Shown one piece after another: positions 16,859 to 24,798 of a stretch of DNA of 64,000 bases. Positions within the stretch are counted from its first letter, which is position 1. Every line of letters begins with the position of its first letter. The position numbers and the translations under genes are program-made. Below the pieces are notes generated by a model, which made no database searches, was not told the origin of the DNA, and saw only the letters and a program-made list of their open reading frames with translations. The stretch spans positions 62,001 through 126,000 of the forward strand of contig NZ_LR794158.1 in assembly GCF_902860225.1 (NCBI RefSeq), written 5' to 3'. This DNA is from Azoamicus ciliaticola. Lineage in GTDB: Bacteria > Pseudomonadota > Gammaproteobacteria > UBA6186 > Azoamicaceae.

Positions 16859-18591
16859 GTTATTTTTATATTTTTTTCTATCAAAAAATTTATTATGCTT
16901 TTTGTAACTATTAAAGAAGAATATATTGATGTTATTATTCCTAATGATAATGCTATTGCGAATCCTTTTATTGGCCCAGCGCCTATTAAAAATAGAATTA
17001 ATGCCATCAACAATGATGTTATATTTGCATCTATTATACTGGATAAAGCATTGTTAAACCCATTTTTTGTTATCACATTTATATTTGAATTTATTTTAGA
17101 TTCTTCTTTAATTCTTTCAAATATTAAAATATTTGAATCTATACTCATACCTATTGTTAAAATTATACCCGCAATACCAGATAACGTTAGTGTTACATTT
17201 AATATTGACATTATACTTATCATTAATGTTATATTTGTTATTAAAGCTATTGTTGATATAAGTCCTAGTTTTTTATATTTTATAATCATAAATAACGCTA
17301 TTATTATAACTGACAGTATTAATGATTTTATGCTATTTTTTATATTATCTTCTCCTAATGATGGGCCTATTATTTTTTCTTCTATTATAGACAATGTTGT
17401 TGGTAGTGAACCAGACCTTAATAGTAATGCAAGATTTTTAGATTCTTGAATGTTTAATCCTGTTATTTGAAATTGTTCATTTAATGGACTCATTATTTTA
17501 GCTATGCTTATTATTTCTTCCCTTATTTCTTCTTTATTATCTTTTATATAAGATTCTTTATATATTATTGCCATTGGTTTCCCAATATTTTTTATTGTTG
17601 TTTTATTTAATTTTTTTGCCGCATTTTCATTTATTTTTATGTTAACACATGGTTTATTAAATGTATTTTCAAATCCACTGCTAGCATAAATTATTGATTC
17701 GCCTTTTATTATACTTTTATTTTTTAATTTAATTTTTCTTTGTTCTTTATCATATAAAGTTTTTATTTTCTTTTTTTCATTTTTTTCTGCTAACAACATA
17801 AAATCTAATGTTGCTGTTTTTCCTAATATATTTTTTGCGTATTCTATGTTTTGTATTCCTGGCAAATCTATTGTTATTTTATTTGTTCCATTGCGCTGTA
17901 TTATTGTTTCAGATATACCTAATTCATTTAGTCTTTTTGTTAAAACAGATAATGTTTTAGTCATAATGTTATTTTTAATCTCTTTTTTGTATTCTTTATT
18001 TAGTATTAAAAATATATATTTTTCTTCATTTTTGATGTCAAATTTTTCATCTAATCCTGTTAAAAATTTTATTTGTTTTATTGAATCTATATCTTTATTT
18101 TTAAGTATTTTTATTATTTTGTTATTTTTTATTTCTATATCTTTTATTTTTGTTATGCGTTTTATTTTTTTAAAAGTTTCTTTAATTTCTTTTTCTATTG
18201 TTTGTTTTGTATTTATTTTTGTTACTAAGTGCACTCCACCACGTAAATCTAACCCTAATTTCATTGGATATGCATTGATCTTTTCGAAATATTTTATTTT
18301 TTCTGAATTTAATATATTTTGGTAAGCATCTATATTTTTTATATTTTTTATTTTTTCAAACATTAGAAATTGTTCTTCTGTTGAAAAAAAACGTATTATT
18401 AATTCTTTGTTAGTATATTTTATTGATTTTATTTTGATGTTTGAATTTTTAATATTTTCATTTATTTCTTCTTTTGTTATCTGATAATTTTTTATTATTA
18501 TAGCTGGGTCTTCACCATATATGTTTGGATAAGAATATATTAAACTTATTATGAATATTATAATAATTATATTTAATTTTTTATATGTCAT
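16855..18591 (-). CDS. secD: Protein translocase subunit SecD
   Basis: RND-type accessory subunit of the Sec translocon. It has 578 residues (E. coli 615). Features are an N-terminal helix, the GLDLRGGVHLVTKI start of the periplasmic P1 domain, NKITIDLPGIQ, the LLRSGSLPTTLSIIEEKIIGPSLGEDNI segment leading into the membrane part, and the GMSIDSNILIFERIKEE motif. It overlaps yajC and secF by 4 nt on either side, so translation of the three is coupled. Like other minus-strand proteins it is extremely rich in Ile, Lys and Asn. Confidence 0.96.
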   Translation of the reverse strand: MTYKKLNIIIIIFIISLIYSYPNIYGEDPAIIIKNYQITKEEINENIKNSNIKIKSIKYTNKELIIRFFSTEEQFLMFEKIKNIKNIDAYQNILNSEKIKYFEKINAYPMKLGLDLRGGVHLVTKINTKQTIEKEIKETFKKIKRITKIKDIEIKNNKIIKILKNKDIDSIKQIKFLTGLDEKFDIKNEEKYIFLILNKEYKKEIKNNIMTKTLSVLTKRLNELGISETIIQRNGTNKITIDLPGIQNIEYAKNILGKTATLDFMLLAEKNEKKKIKTLYDKEQRKIKLKNKSIIKGESIIYASSGFENTFNKPCVNIKINENAAKKLNKTTIKNIGKPMAIIYKESYIKDNKEEIREEIISIAKIMSPLNEQFQITGLNIQESKNLALLLRSGSLPTTLSIIEEKIIGPSLGEDNIKNSIKSLILSVIIIALFMIIKYKKLGLISTIALITNITLMISIMSILNVTLTLSGIAGIILTIGMSIDSNILIFERIKEESKINSNINVITKNGFNNALSSIIDANITSLLMALILFLIGAGPIKGFAIALSLGIITSIYSSLIVTKSIINFLIEKNIKIT

Positions 18592-18935
18592 TTTATATTT
18601 TTGATTGTGCCTTTTGGGATTATTGTTGATATAAATTCTTTTCTTATTATTATTGTTGTGTTGTTACATATTTCAATAATTACGAATTGATCTGTTATTT
18701 TTTCTATTTTACCAAGAATACCGCTATTTGTTATTATTTCATCATTTATTTTTATATTTTCTATTAAATTTTTATGCTCTTTTGCTTTTTTTGTTTGTGG
18801 CCTTATTATTACAAAATACATTATAGCAAATAACCCTATAAATAATAAAATTGAACTTAATCCCCCACTTAAATCTGATTCTTGTTGATTAGCATGCGCT
18901 GTGAATGGAATTAGTATTAATATTATTTTTTTCAT
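18588..18935 (-). CDS. yajC: Preprotein translocase subunit YajC
   Basis: Small membrane protein associated with SecDF. It has 115 residues with one membrane helix (about residues 25-44), then the conserved FVIIRPQTKKAKEHK and INDEIITNSGILGKI strands of the cytoplasmic domain. Residues 1-19 look like a signal or a short extra hydrophobic segment. It is the first gene of the yajC-secD-secF operon; the promoter would lie in the 126-nt gap before the divergent tRNA-Leu, which shows no single convincing element. Confidence 0.92.
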   Translation of the reverse strand: MKKIILILIPFTAHANQQESDLSGGLSSILLFIGLFAIMYFVIIRPQTKKAKEHKNLIENIKINDEIITNSGILGKIEKITDQFVIIEICNNTTIIIRKEFISTIIPKGTIKNIK

Positions 18936-19061
18936 AAAATATTTATATTTAAAATTTTCTATATTTTATAGTAATATTTATTAAATTTCTATATGTGTTG
19001 TATCATTTTTTTTGCATATATAATTTTTTTATGTTAACATTAATTAAGTTGTATATATTTT

Positions 19062-19146
19062 GCCGGGGTGGTGAAATTGGTAGACACGATAGACTCAAAA
19101 TCTATTGATTTTTTAAATCGTGAGAGTTCAAATCTCTCCCTCGGTA
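19062..19146 (+). tRNA. tRNA-Leu(CAA)
   Basis: 85 nt. The acceptor GCCGGGG pairs with CCTCGGT, the discriminator is A73, the anticodon stem is ATAGA/TCTAT with loop CTCAAAA (anticodon CAA, reads UUG), there is a long variable arm, and the T-loop is TTCAAAT. The CCA end is not encoded; ung begins 10 nt after the tRNA. Confidence 0.97.
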
Positions 19147-19155
19147 TTGTTTTTT

Positions 19156-19818
19156 ATGATAGAAAGTTCATGGTTTTTAGAATTGAAGTCTGAATTTAGT
19201 AAGCCATATTTTAATAATTTATTAAAGTTTGTAGAATCAGAACGTAAAGTAAAAAACATTTATCCTTCTGATGATAATATTTTTAATTGTTTAAATGCTG
19301 CTCCTTATTATAAAGTTAGGATAGTTCTTATTGGTCAAGATCCGTACTGTAATTTTGGGCAAGCGCATGGCCTAGCGTTTTCTGTTTTGCCACAATGTAA
19401 ATTACCTAGTTCTTTAATGAATATATATAAAGAGTTATATATGGATTTAGGTGTTTTGCCAGCTAAACATGGGTATTTAATGAAGTGGGCAAATCAAGGA
19501 ATTTTATTGTTAAATTCTTCTTTGACTGTGGAAGAAGGAAAGCCAGGTTCACATTTTAATATTGGATGGGAAGTTTTTACTAATAATATTATAAAAAAAA
19601 TATCTTCTTCAGGTAGAAAAATTATTTTTGTCTTATTTGGAAAAAGCGCTTTTGAAAAAATAGAATTTATAAATTGTACTAAAAATATAGTTATTACATC
19701 TGCACATCCATCTCCTATGTCAGCAAATAAAGGTTTTTTTGGATCAAGACCTTTTTCTAAAATTAATTTTAATTTAAAACTTTTAAAAAGACAACAAATA
19801 AATTGGTGCTTGGATTGA
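19156..19818 (+). CDS. ung: Uracil-DNA glycosylase, family 1
   Basis: Removes uracil arising in DNA mainly by cytosine deamination. The ATG at 19156 is chosen because an upstream in-frame start would lie inside tRNA-Leu. The catalytic water-activating motif is GQDPY, followed by GLAFSV, the LLLNSSLTVEEGKPGSH loop, and the second catalytic motif SAHPSPMSA (His and minor-groove loop). The length of 220 residues is typical. prfA follows after 5 nt. Keeping Ung in such a reduced AT-rich genome is notable, because its loss would further favour C-to-T change. Confidence 0.97.
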   Translation: MIESSWFLELKSEFSKPYFNNLLKFVESERKVKNIYPSDDNIFNCLNAAPYYKVRIVLIGQDPYCNFGQAHGLAFSVLPQCKLPSSLMNIYKELYMDLGVLPAKHGYLMKWANQGILLLNSSLTVEEGKPGSHFNIGWEVFTNNIIKKISSSGRKIIFVLFGKSAFEKIEFINCTKNIVITSAHPSPMSANKGFFGSRPFSKINFNLKLLKRQQINWCLD

Positions 19819-19823
19819 ATTTT

Positions 19824-20873
19824 ATGGATTTAAAAATTTCATCTCAATTAGAAGAGTCTTTAAAAAGGTATGAATTTTTAGAAACTAAATTAATGGATCA
19901 AGATATTTTAAATAAATCTACATTATTTTTAGATTTTTATAAAGAACATTCATCTTTAAAAAATATTGTTTTGTTATATGTTGATTATAAAAAAAATTGT
20001 TCTGCTTTAAATGAGTTAAAAACTTTATTAGGCAGTTCAGATTTAGAATTTAAAGCTTTAGTTATTGAAGAGATCTCTATATTGAATAAAAAAAATGAAT
20101 TTTTAGAAAAAGATATTTTAAATATTATTAGTCCAGAAAAAAAAATTGAATCTTATAAAAATATTTTTTTAGAAATTAGAGCAGCAACTGGTGGAAACGA
20201 ATCTTCTATCTTTGCAGAAGATTTATTTAATATGTATTCTAGTTATTTTTTTAATAATAAATGGAAAATGGAAGTTATGAGCTTTAGTGTCGGAAATGTT
20301 GGAGGGTATAAAGAAATAATTATTAGAGTCATTGGATCTAATGTTTATGAGTGTATGAAAAATGAATCTGGCATTCATAGAGTTCAAAGAATACCAAAAA
20401 CAGAGTCTAGAGGTAGAGTTCATACTTCTACTTGCAGCATTGCTGTTTTACCAGAATCAGAAATCATTGATAATATTGATATAGATGTTAGTGATTTAAG
20501 GATTGACACATATAGATCTGGCGGAGCTGGTGGTCAACATGTTAATGTTACAGATTCAGCTGTTAGAATAATTCATAAACCTAGTGGTATAGGCGCAGAA
20601 TGTCAAGATGAGAGATCTCAACATAAAAATAAACAAAAAGCTTTATCATTGTTAAAAACAAGATTACTTTTATTTGAGCAAAATAAACAAAAATTCGAAA
20701 TAGATGATAATAGAAGAAAATTAATTGGTAGTGGCATTAGATCTGAAAAGATAAGGACTTATAATTATATTGCTAATAGAATTACAGATCATAGATATAA
20801 TGTTACTATTCATAAGTTAGATGATGTTATGGATGGCAAATTGGGGTTGTTATTAGATCTTTTTTGTAAGTGA
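19824..20873 (+). CDS. prfA: Peptide chain release factor 1
   Basis: Recognises UAA and UAG stop codons and triggers peptide release. The start at 19824 (MDLKISSQLEESLKRYE) fits the family; an alternative start at 19803 overlaps ung. The catalytic GGQ is in SGGAGGQHVNVTDSA. The RF1-type codon-recognition tripeptide PxT appears as PKT in RVQRIPKTESRGRVHTS, distinguishing it from RF2. The length is 349 residues (E. coli 360). TGA stops are used in this window, so an RF2 must be encoded elsewhere. prmC overlaps its stop. Confidence 0.96.
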   Translation: MDLKISSQLEESLKRYEFLETKLMDQDILNKSTLFLDFYKEHSSLKNIVLLYVDYKKNCSALNELKTLLGSSDLEFKALVIEEISILNKKNEFLEKDILNIISPEKKIESYKNIFLEIRAATGGNESSIFAEDLFNMYSSYFFNNKWKMEVMSFSVGNVGGYKEIIIRVIGSNVYECMKNESGIHRVQRIPKTESRGRVHTSTCSIAVLPESEIIDNIDIDVSDLRIDTYRSGGAGGQHVNVTDSAVRIIHKPSGIGAECQDERSQHKNKQKALSLLKTRLLLFEQNKQKFEIDDNRRKLIGSGIRSEKIRTYNYIANRITDHRYNVTIHKLDDVMDGKLGLLLDLFCK

Positions 20874-21514
20874 TTATTGTGTATTTTCTTAAATTTAATA
20901 TTTATTTTTTAATTGGATATAAATATTGTCATTTATATAAATTTTTTTTTAAATTTCCTGTTTTTCAGCCTAGAAATGATAGTGTAATTTTTTTTAATTG
21001 TTATAAAAATTTTTTTGATAAATTGTTTGTAAAGTTTTTTTTTGAACCTGGTATAGGTTCATTTTTTTTTATTAAGATTTTTATTGAGTTTTATTCTTTT
21101 AATTCTTTAGGTGTTGATAGGTCTTTCTTTTCTTTTTTCTTTTTTGATTTTTTTTCAAGATGTGTTTGTATATATAATTGTGAATGGATATATATTTTTA
21201 ATTCTTTTAAAAGGGTTAATATTTTTTTTTGTAACCCTCCTTATTTATCCTTAAGAGATGTGTATTTTTTTTATTTTGATGATGTAAAAGAATATAAATA
21301 TTCATTGGGATCTAAGATTAATGGATTTCATGATTTGTTTTATATAATAAAAAATGCTTATGATTTATTATTAAATAATGGTTTTATTTTTTTAGAACAT
21401 GGATATATGCAACGTGGGTTGGTGAAAAAAATAATGTTATTGGTTGGTTTTGTTAATGTCAGTACTTATAGAGATTCTTTGAGCTTAAATAGAATTACTG
21501 TTGGTGAAAAATAA
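20870..21514 (+). CDS. prmC: Release-factor glutamine methyltransferase PrmC
   Basis: Methylates the Gln of the GGQ motif in release factors. It has 214 residues, shorter than the usual ~277 because the N-terminal helical domain is eroded. The catalytic NPPY is in FFCNPPYLS, and the downstream GFHDLFYIIKNAYDLL, GFIFLEHGYMQ and the final DSLSLNRITVGE match the family. The SAM-binding glycine motif appears as EPGIGSFFFIK. The GTG start overlaps the prfA stop (GTGA), keeping the conserved prfA-prmC pair. It is extremely Phe-rich, showing strong T bias on the plus strand. Confidence 0.88.
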   Translation: MIIVYFLKFNIYFLIGYKYCHLYKFFFKFPVFQPRNDSVIFFNCYKNFFDKLFVKFFFEPGIGSFFFIKIFIEFYSFNSLGVDRSFFSFFFFDFFSRCVCIYNCEWIYIFNSFKRVNIFFCNPPYLSLRDVYFFYFDDVKEYKYSLGSKINGFHDLFYIIKNAYDLLLNNGFIFLEHGYMQRGLVKKIMLLVGFVNVSTYRDSLSLNRITVGEK

Positions 21515-21519
21515 AATAT

Positions 21520-21720
21520 TTAGTCTTCGCTTTTATTGTCTTTTTTATAATCTGTTTTATACCATCCTTTTCCTTTTAGTTTGAAATTTGATACTGATAT
21601 TTTTTTTTCTAAATATATTGTTTTACAATTTGGGCAAATATTTTTTATATTTTCATTTATTTTTTCTAATTTTTCTATTGTATATTTACATTTTAGGCAA
21701 ATATATTCATATATAGGCAT
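21520..21720 (-). CDS. FmdB-type zinc-ribbon protein
   Basis: Small zinc-ribbon regulatory-family protein of unknown exact role. It has 66 residues beginning MPIYEYICLKCKYTIEKLEK, with a CxxC pair (CLKC), a second pair CPNC, and the family ending FKLKGKGWYKTDYKK. The charged tail is short. It converges with prmC with a 5-nt gap. Such proteins are widespread; some act in amidase or formamidase gene clusters, but nothing in this neighbourhood suggests that role. Confidence 0.85.
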   Translation of the reverse strand: MPIYEYICLKCKYTIEKLEKINENIKNICPNCKTIYLEKKISVSNFKLKGKGWYKTDYKKDNKSED

Positions 21721-21796
21721 ATGTATTTTTTCATTTTAATTTGTTATATTAGTTTAATGTTTATTTATATTACTGTCTATACATTTTGGAGAAAAT

Positions 21797-22039
21797 ATGC
21801 TTGGATTAATAAAAGGTTTGATTTATATGGTTTTTGTGCTAGTAATAGCGCAAATCATTAATTTTATATATAATTTTATAATTTTTTATTTCAAGAAGAA
21901 GACACCAAATATATCAAAATCTAATTCTGAAGTATCTTTAAATATGTTACAGTGCGAAAAATGTAAACTTTACGTTTCTAAGAGTGATGCACATATCATT
22001 AATGGTAAAGTTTTTTGTAAGAAAGAACATGCTGAATAA
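21797..22039 (+). CDS. PP0621-like small membrane protein with zinc-ribbon-like tail
   Basis: It has 80 residues: an N-terminal membrane helix (about 5-32), a short linker, then CEKCKLYVSKSDAHIINGKVFCKKEH, which matches the small proteobacterial family with a CxxC...FC..EH pattern, probably binding a metal. Function unknown. A GGAG site ('ttttggagaaaat') precedes the ATG. The stop codon ends directly before tRNA-Arg, with zero spacing, so the two are probably co-transcribed and separated by RNase P. Confidence 0.7.
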   Translation: MLGLIKGLIYMVFVLVIAQIINFIYNFIIFYFKKKTPNISKSNSEVSLNMLQCEKCKLYVSKSDAHIINGKVFCKKEHAE

Positions 22040-22113
22040 ATACCTGTAGCTTAAATGGATAAAGCATTAAATTCCGAATTTAATAGATGGAGGTTCAAAT
22101 CCTCTCAGGTATT
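22040..22113 (+). tRNA. tRNA-Arg(CCG)
   Basis: 74 nt. The acceptor ATACCTG pairs with CAGGTAT, the anticodon stem is TTAAA/TTTAA with loop TTCCGAA (anticodon CCG), the D-arm carries A20 as expected for Arg, and the T-loop is TTCAAAT. The discriminator appears to be U, unusual for tRNA-Arg. It abuts the upstream stop codon and the convergent infB stop; CCA is not encoded. Confidence 0.88.
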
Positions 22114-23613
22114 TCATTCTTGAATATATGATTTAATTTTATCGTGAATTTGTATTAAGTTATAGTCTTTTATGCTTATTCCGCATTCATTTCCTTGTGT
22201 AACTTCATTAACCTGATTTTTAAATATTTTTATGGATGATATAGATCCTTTATGTATCATAGTATTTTTTCTAAATATTTTTATTATAGAATTTTGCTTA
22301 ATTTTTCCCTGAATTATTGAACATCCAGCTATTACGTTTTTATCTTGTGTAAAAATTTTTTTAATTTCGGCAGTACCTATTAATATTTCTTTTTTTTCTT
22401 CTATTGATTCATCTTTTATTCTTTCAGTTATGTAAAAAATTAATTCGTGTATAAGTGCAAATGTTTTTAAAATTATACCATTATTTTGTATTAATTTATT
22501 TATTTGTTGTGAGTTTTTAGTTTTAAAACACAAAATAACAGACTTTGTTGTTATTGCTAAATCTATATCAGATTTTATTGGGTTGCCTATATCTATTTTA
22601 ATTATGTTTATTTTAATTTTTTCTGTTATTATATTATTTATAGTGTCTTTCAGTACATTAATAGATCCTTGGACATCTGCTTTTATTATTATGTTTAAAT
22701 TTTTCACCTTATTTGATGTCATTTGTTTTATTAAGTCTTCTATACTGTATTTATTTTTTTTTTCTGTCAGATCTATTTTTGTTGGTTGTATTTGTTTTTT
22801 TGTATTTTTTTCTTTTTTAAAGCATTCAAATGTGCATCCTATCTCTTGATTTTTTTTTAACCCTATAATATTTACATACATTGATGGTATAGCTTCATTT
22901 ATTAATTTTTCTTCATTTAATATTAATTTAATTTTACCATAATCCGTTTGAGTTTTTATTAAATCACCTTTTTTAAGTTTTCCATTTTTTATTATAATAG
23001 ACGTTATTAGTCCTTGTTTATTATCCATTTTATTGTCTAAAATTATTCCATTAGCCAATCCATCAAAATTAGACTTTAAATCTAATAATTCTGCTTGGGT
23101 ATTTATTGTATCAATTAAGTTTTCTATTCCTTCTCCTGTTTTTGCTGATATATATGTAAAAAATGTGTCTCCACCCCATAATTCTTGAAGTAATCCAATT
23201 TTTGATAATTCATTTATTATTTTTTCTTTTTTATTTTCTAATTCTGCTTTATCTATTTTATTTATACATACTATTATTGGTATATTGTATTCTTTTGCTA
23301 TATTTATTGATTCTATTGTTTGTTGTTTAATCCCATCATCTATTGATATTATTAATAGCATAATGTCAGAATTTTGGATGCTTTTTATTCTTATAACATT
23401 AAATGCTGAATGTCCAGGTGTATCTATAAATGTCATATTACCATACTTTGTTTCAACATTATATGCATTTAAATGTTGTGTTATACCACCGTCTTCTTTT
23501 AATGGATTTTTTATTTTTCTTATATAATTTAAAAATGTTGTTTTACCGTGATCTATGTGTCCAGCAACCGTTATTATAGGAGGTCTGTTTATTTTTTTTT
23601 CTTTATACGACAT
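22114..23613 (-). CDS. infB: Translation initiation factor IF-2, minimal form
   Basis: GTPase that brings initiator tRNA to the 30S subunit and promotes subunit joining. It begins almost directly with the G domain: GHIDHGKTTFLNYI (residues 18-31), EDGGITQHLNAY, DTPGHSAF, NKID, then domains II, III and IV with the KADVQGS start of domain III. It has 499 residues, compared with 890 in E. coli; the whole N-terminal region is missing, as in some organelle-like IF-2 proteins. It is downstream of nusA with a 4-nt gap and ends next to the convergent tRNA-Arg. The initiator tRNA gene lies upstream of nusA. Confidence 0.96.
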   Translation of the reverse strand: MSYKEKKINRPPIITVAGHIDHGKTTFLNYIRKIKNPLKEDGGITQHLNAYNVETKYGNMTFIDTPGHSAFNVIRIKSIQNSDIMLLIISIDDGIKQQTIESINIAKEYNIPIIVCINKIDKAELENKKEKIINELSKIGLLQELWGGDTFFTYISAKTGEGIENLIDTINTQAELLDLKSNFDGLANGIILDNKMDNKQGLITSIIIKNGKLKKGDLIKTQTDYGKIKLILNEEKLINEAIPSMYVNIIGLKKNQEIGCTFECFKKEKNTKKQIQPTKIDLTEKKNKYSIEDLIKQMTSNKVKNLNIIIKADVQGSINVLKDTINNIITEKIKINIIKIDIGNPIKSDIDLAITTKSVILCFKTKNSQQINKLIQNNGIILKTFALIHELIFYITERIKDESIEEKKEILIGTAEIKKIFTQDKNVIAGCSIIQGKIKQNSIIKIFRKNTMIHKGSISSIKIFKNQVNEVTQGNECGISIKDYNLIQIHDKIKSYIQE

Positions 23614-23617
23614 AATT

Positions 23618-24646
23618 TTATTTTAAATATTCATTTATATTTAAATTCCATTTAATTAATTTTGTTATTAGTTTTATATTTTGTCCGTGTTTACCTATTA
23701 TTTTTGATAAATTTTCTTTTTGAACAGAAATGTTTATTAATCGTATTTTTTCATCTATTTCAATTTTTTTAATTTCTATTGGAAAAAATATGTTTATTAT
23801 GTATTTAAATAAATTTTGATCCCAATTTATTATATCTATTTTTTCACCATATAATTCATTTGATATATTTTGTATTCTTTTGCCTTTCATGCCTATACAC
23901 GCGCCAATAGGGTCTATATTTGTTATGTTTGATTTTATTGATACCTTTGCTTTTATTCCTGGTTCTCTTACTATGTCTTTTATTTCTAAAGATTCTGATT
24001 TAATTTCTGGTATTTCTAATTTTAATAGTTCACTTAACATGTCGTTTGATATTCTGCTTAATTTAAATTCTTGATTATTTTTATTTGTTTTAATAATACA
24101 AGCTTTTATTTTATCGCCTATTTTAAAGGATTCATTTGGTATTAGATCTGATTTTTTAATACTACCATATATATCATTATTTATTGCTATTATTATTTCA
24201 TCATCGATTATTTTTTTTACTATACCGGATATTAGTTTATTATCATTGAAATCTTTTAAATTTAATTCTTTTTCTGCGTTTTTGACTCTTTTATTTATTA
24301 TGTTTCTTGCTAATTGTGCGTCTATTCTACCAAAGTGTATAGAGTCTATTTCTTTTTTAATTGTGTCACCTATTTTTATATCTGGATTGTATTTTTGGGC
24401 TTGTATTAATGTTATGTTTTTGAAAGGATTTGATATTTTTATTTCATCTATAACAGTATATAATGCGTATGTTTTATATATTCCTGTTTCTTGATCAACT
24501 TGTGTTTCTACTTCTAACATTTTATATTTTTTTTTTGTTGCAAATAATATAGCTTCTTTAATAGCATTAAAAATTATTTCTCTTGATATACCTTTTTCAT
24601 TTGATACACTGTCTATTATAGATTTTAACGGTATTTTTTTATTCAT
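23618..24646 (-). CDS. nusA: Transcription termination/antitermination factor NusA, short
   Basis: RNA-polymerase-binding factor controlling pausing and termination. Domains in order are the N-terminal RNAP-binding domain (residues 1-130, including REIIFNAIKEAILFATKKKYK), an S1 domain (KLISGIVKKIIDDEIIIAI), and KH1/KH2 with DPIGACIGMKGKRIQNIS and IIGKHGQNIKLIT. The two C-terminal acidic repeats of E. coli NusA are absent, giving 342 residues instead of 495. rimP, which normally lies between the upstream tRNA-fMet and nusA, is missing. It forms an operon with infB. Confidence 0.95.
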   Translation of the reverse strand: MNKKIPLKSIIDSVSNEKGISREIIFNAIKEAILFATKKKYKMLEVETQVDQETGIYKTYALYTVIDEIKISNPFKNITLIQAQKYNPDIKIGDTIKKEIDSIHFGRIDAQLARNIINKRVKNAEKELNLKDFNDNKLISGIVKKIIDDEIIIAINNDIYGSIKKSDLIPNESFKIGDKIKACIIKTNKNNQEFKLSRISNDMLSELLKLEIPEIKSESLEIKDIVREPGIKAKVSIKSNITNIDPIGACIGMKGKRIQNISNELYGEKIDIINWDQNLFKYIINIFFPIEIKKIEIDEKIRLINISVQKENLSKIIGKHGQNIKLITKLIKWNLNINEYLK

Positions 24647-24724
24647 CGTTCTATCTCTTAATAAAAAAAAAGGAGGAAATTATTTAAAATGTTATTGTGT
24701 GATCAAAATTTTTTGTATTTAATT

Positions 24725-24798
<74 letters not shown>

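Noticed and set aside
18998..19024. TTGTAT...TATAAT as promoter of tRNA-Leu(CAA)
   Set aside because: The -10 box is perfect, but the -35 matches poorly, the spacer is 15 nt, and comparable TATAAT strings are common in this AT-rich sequence; support is too weak to list as a feature.
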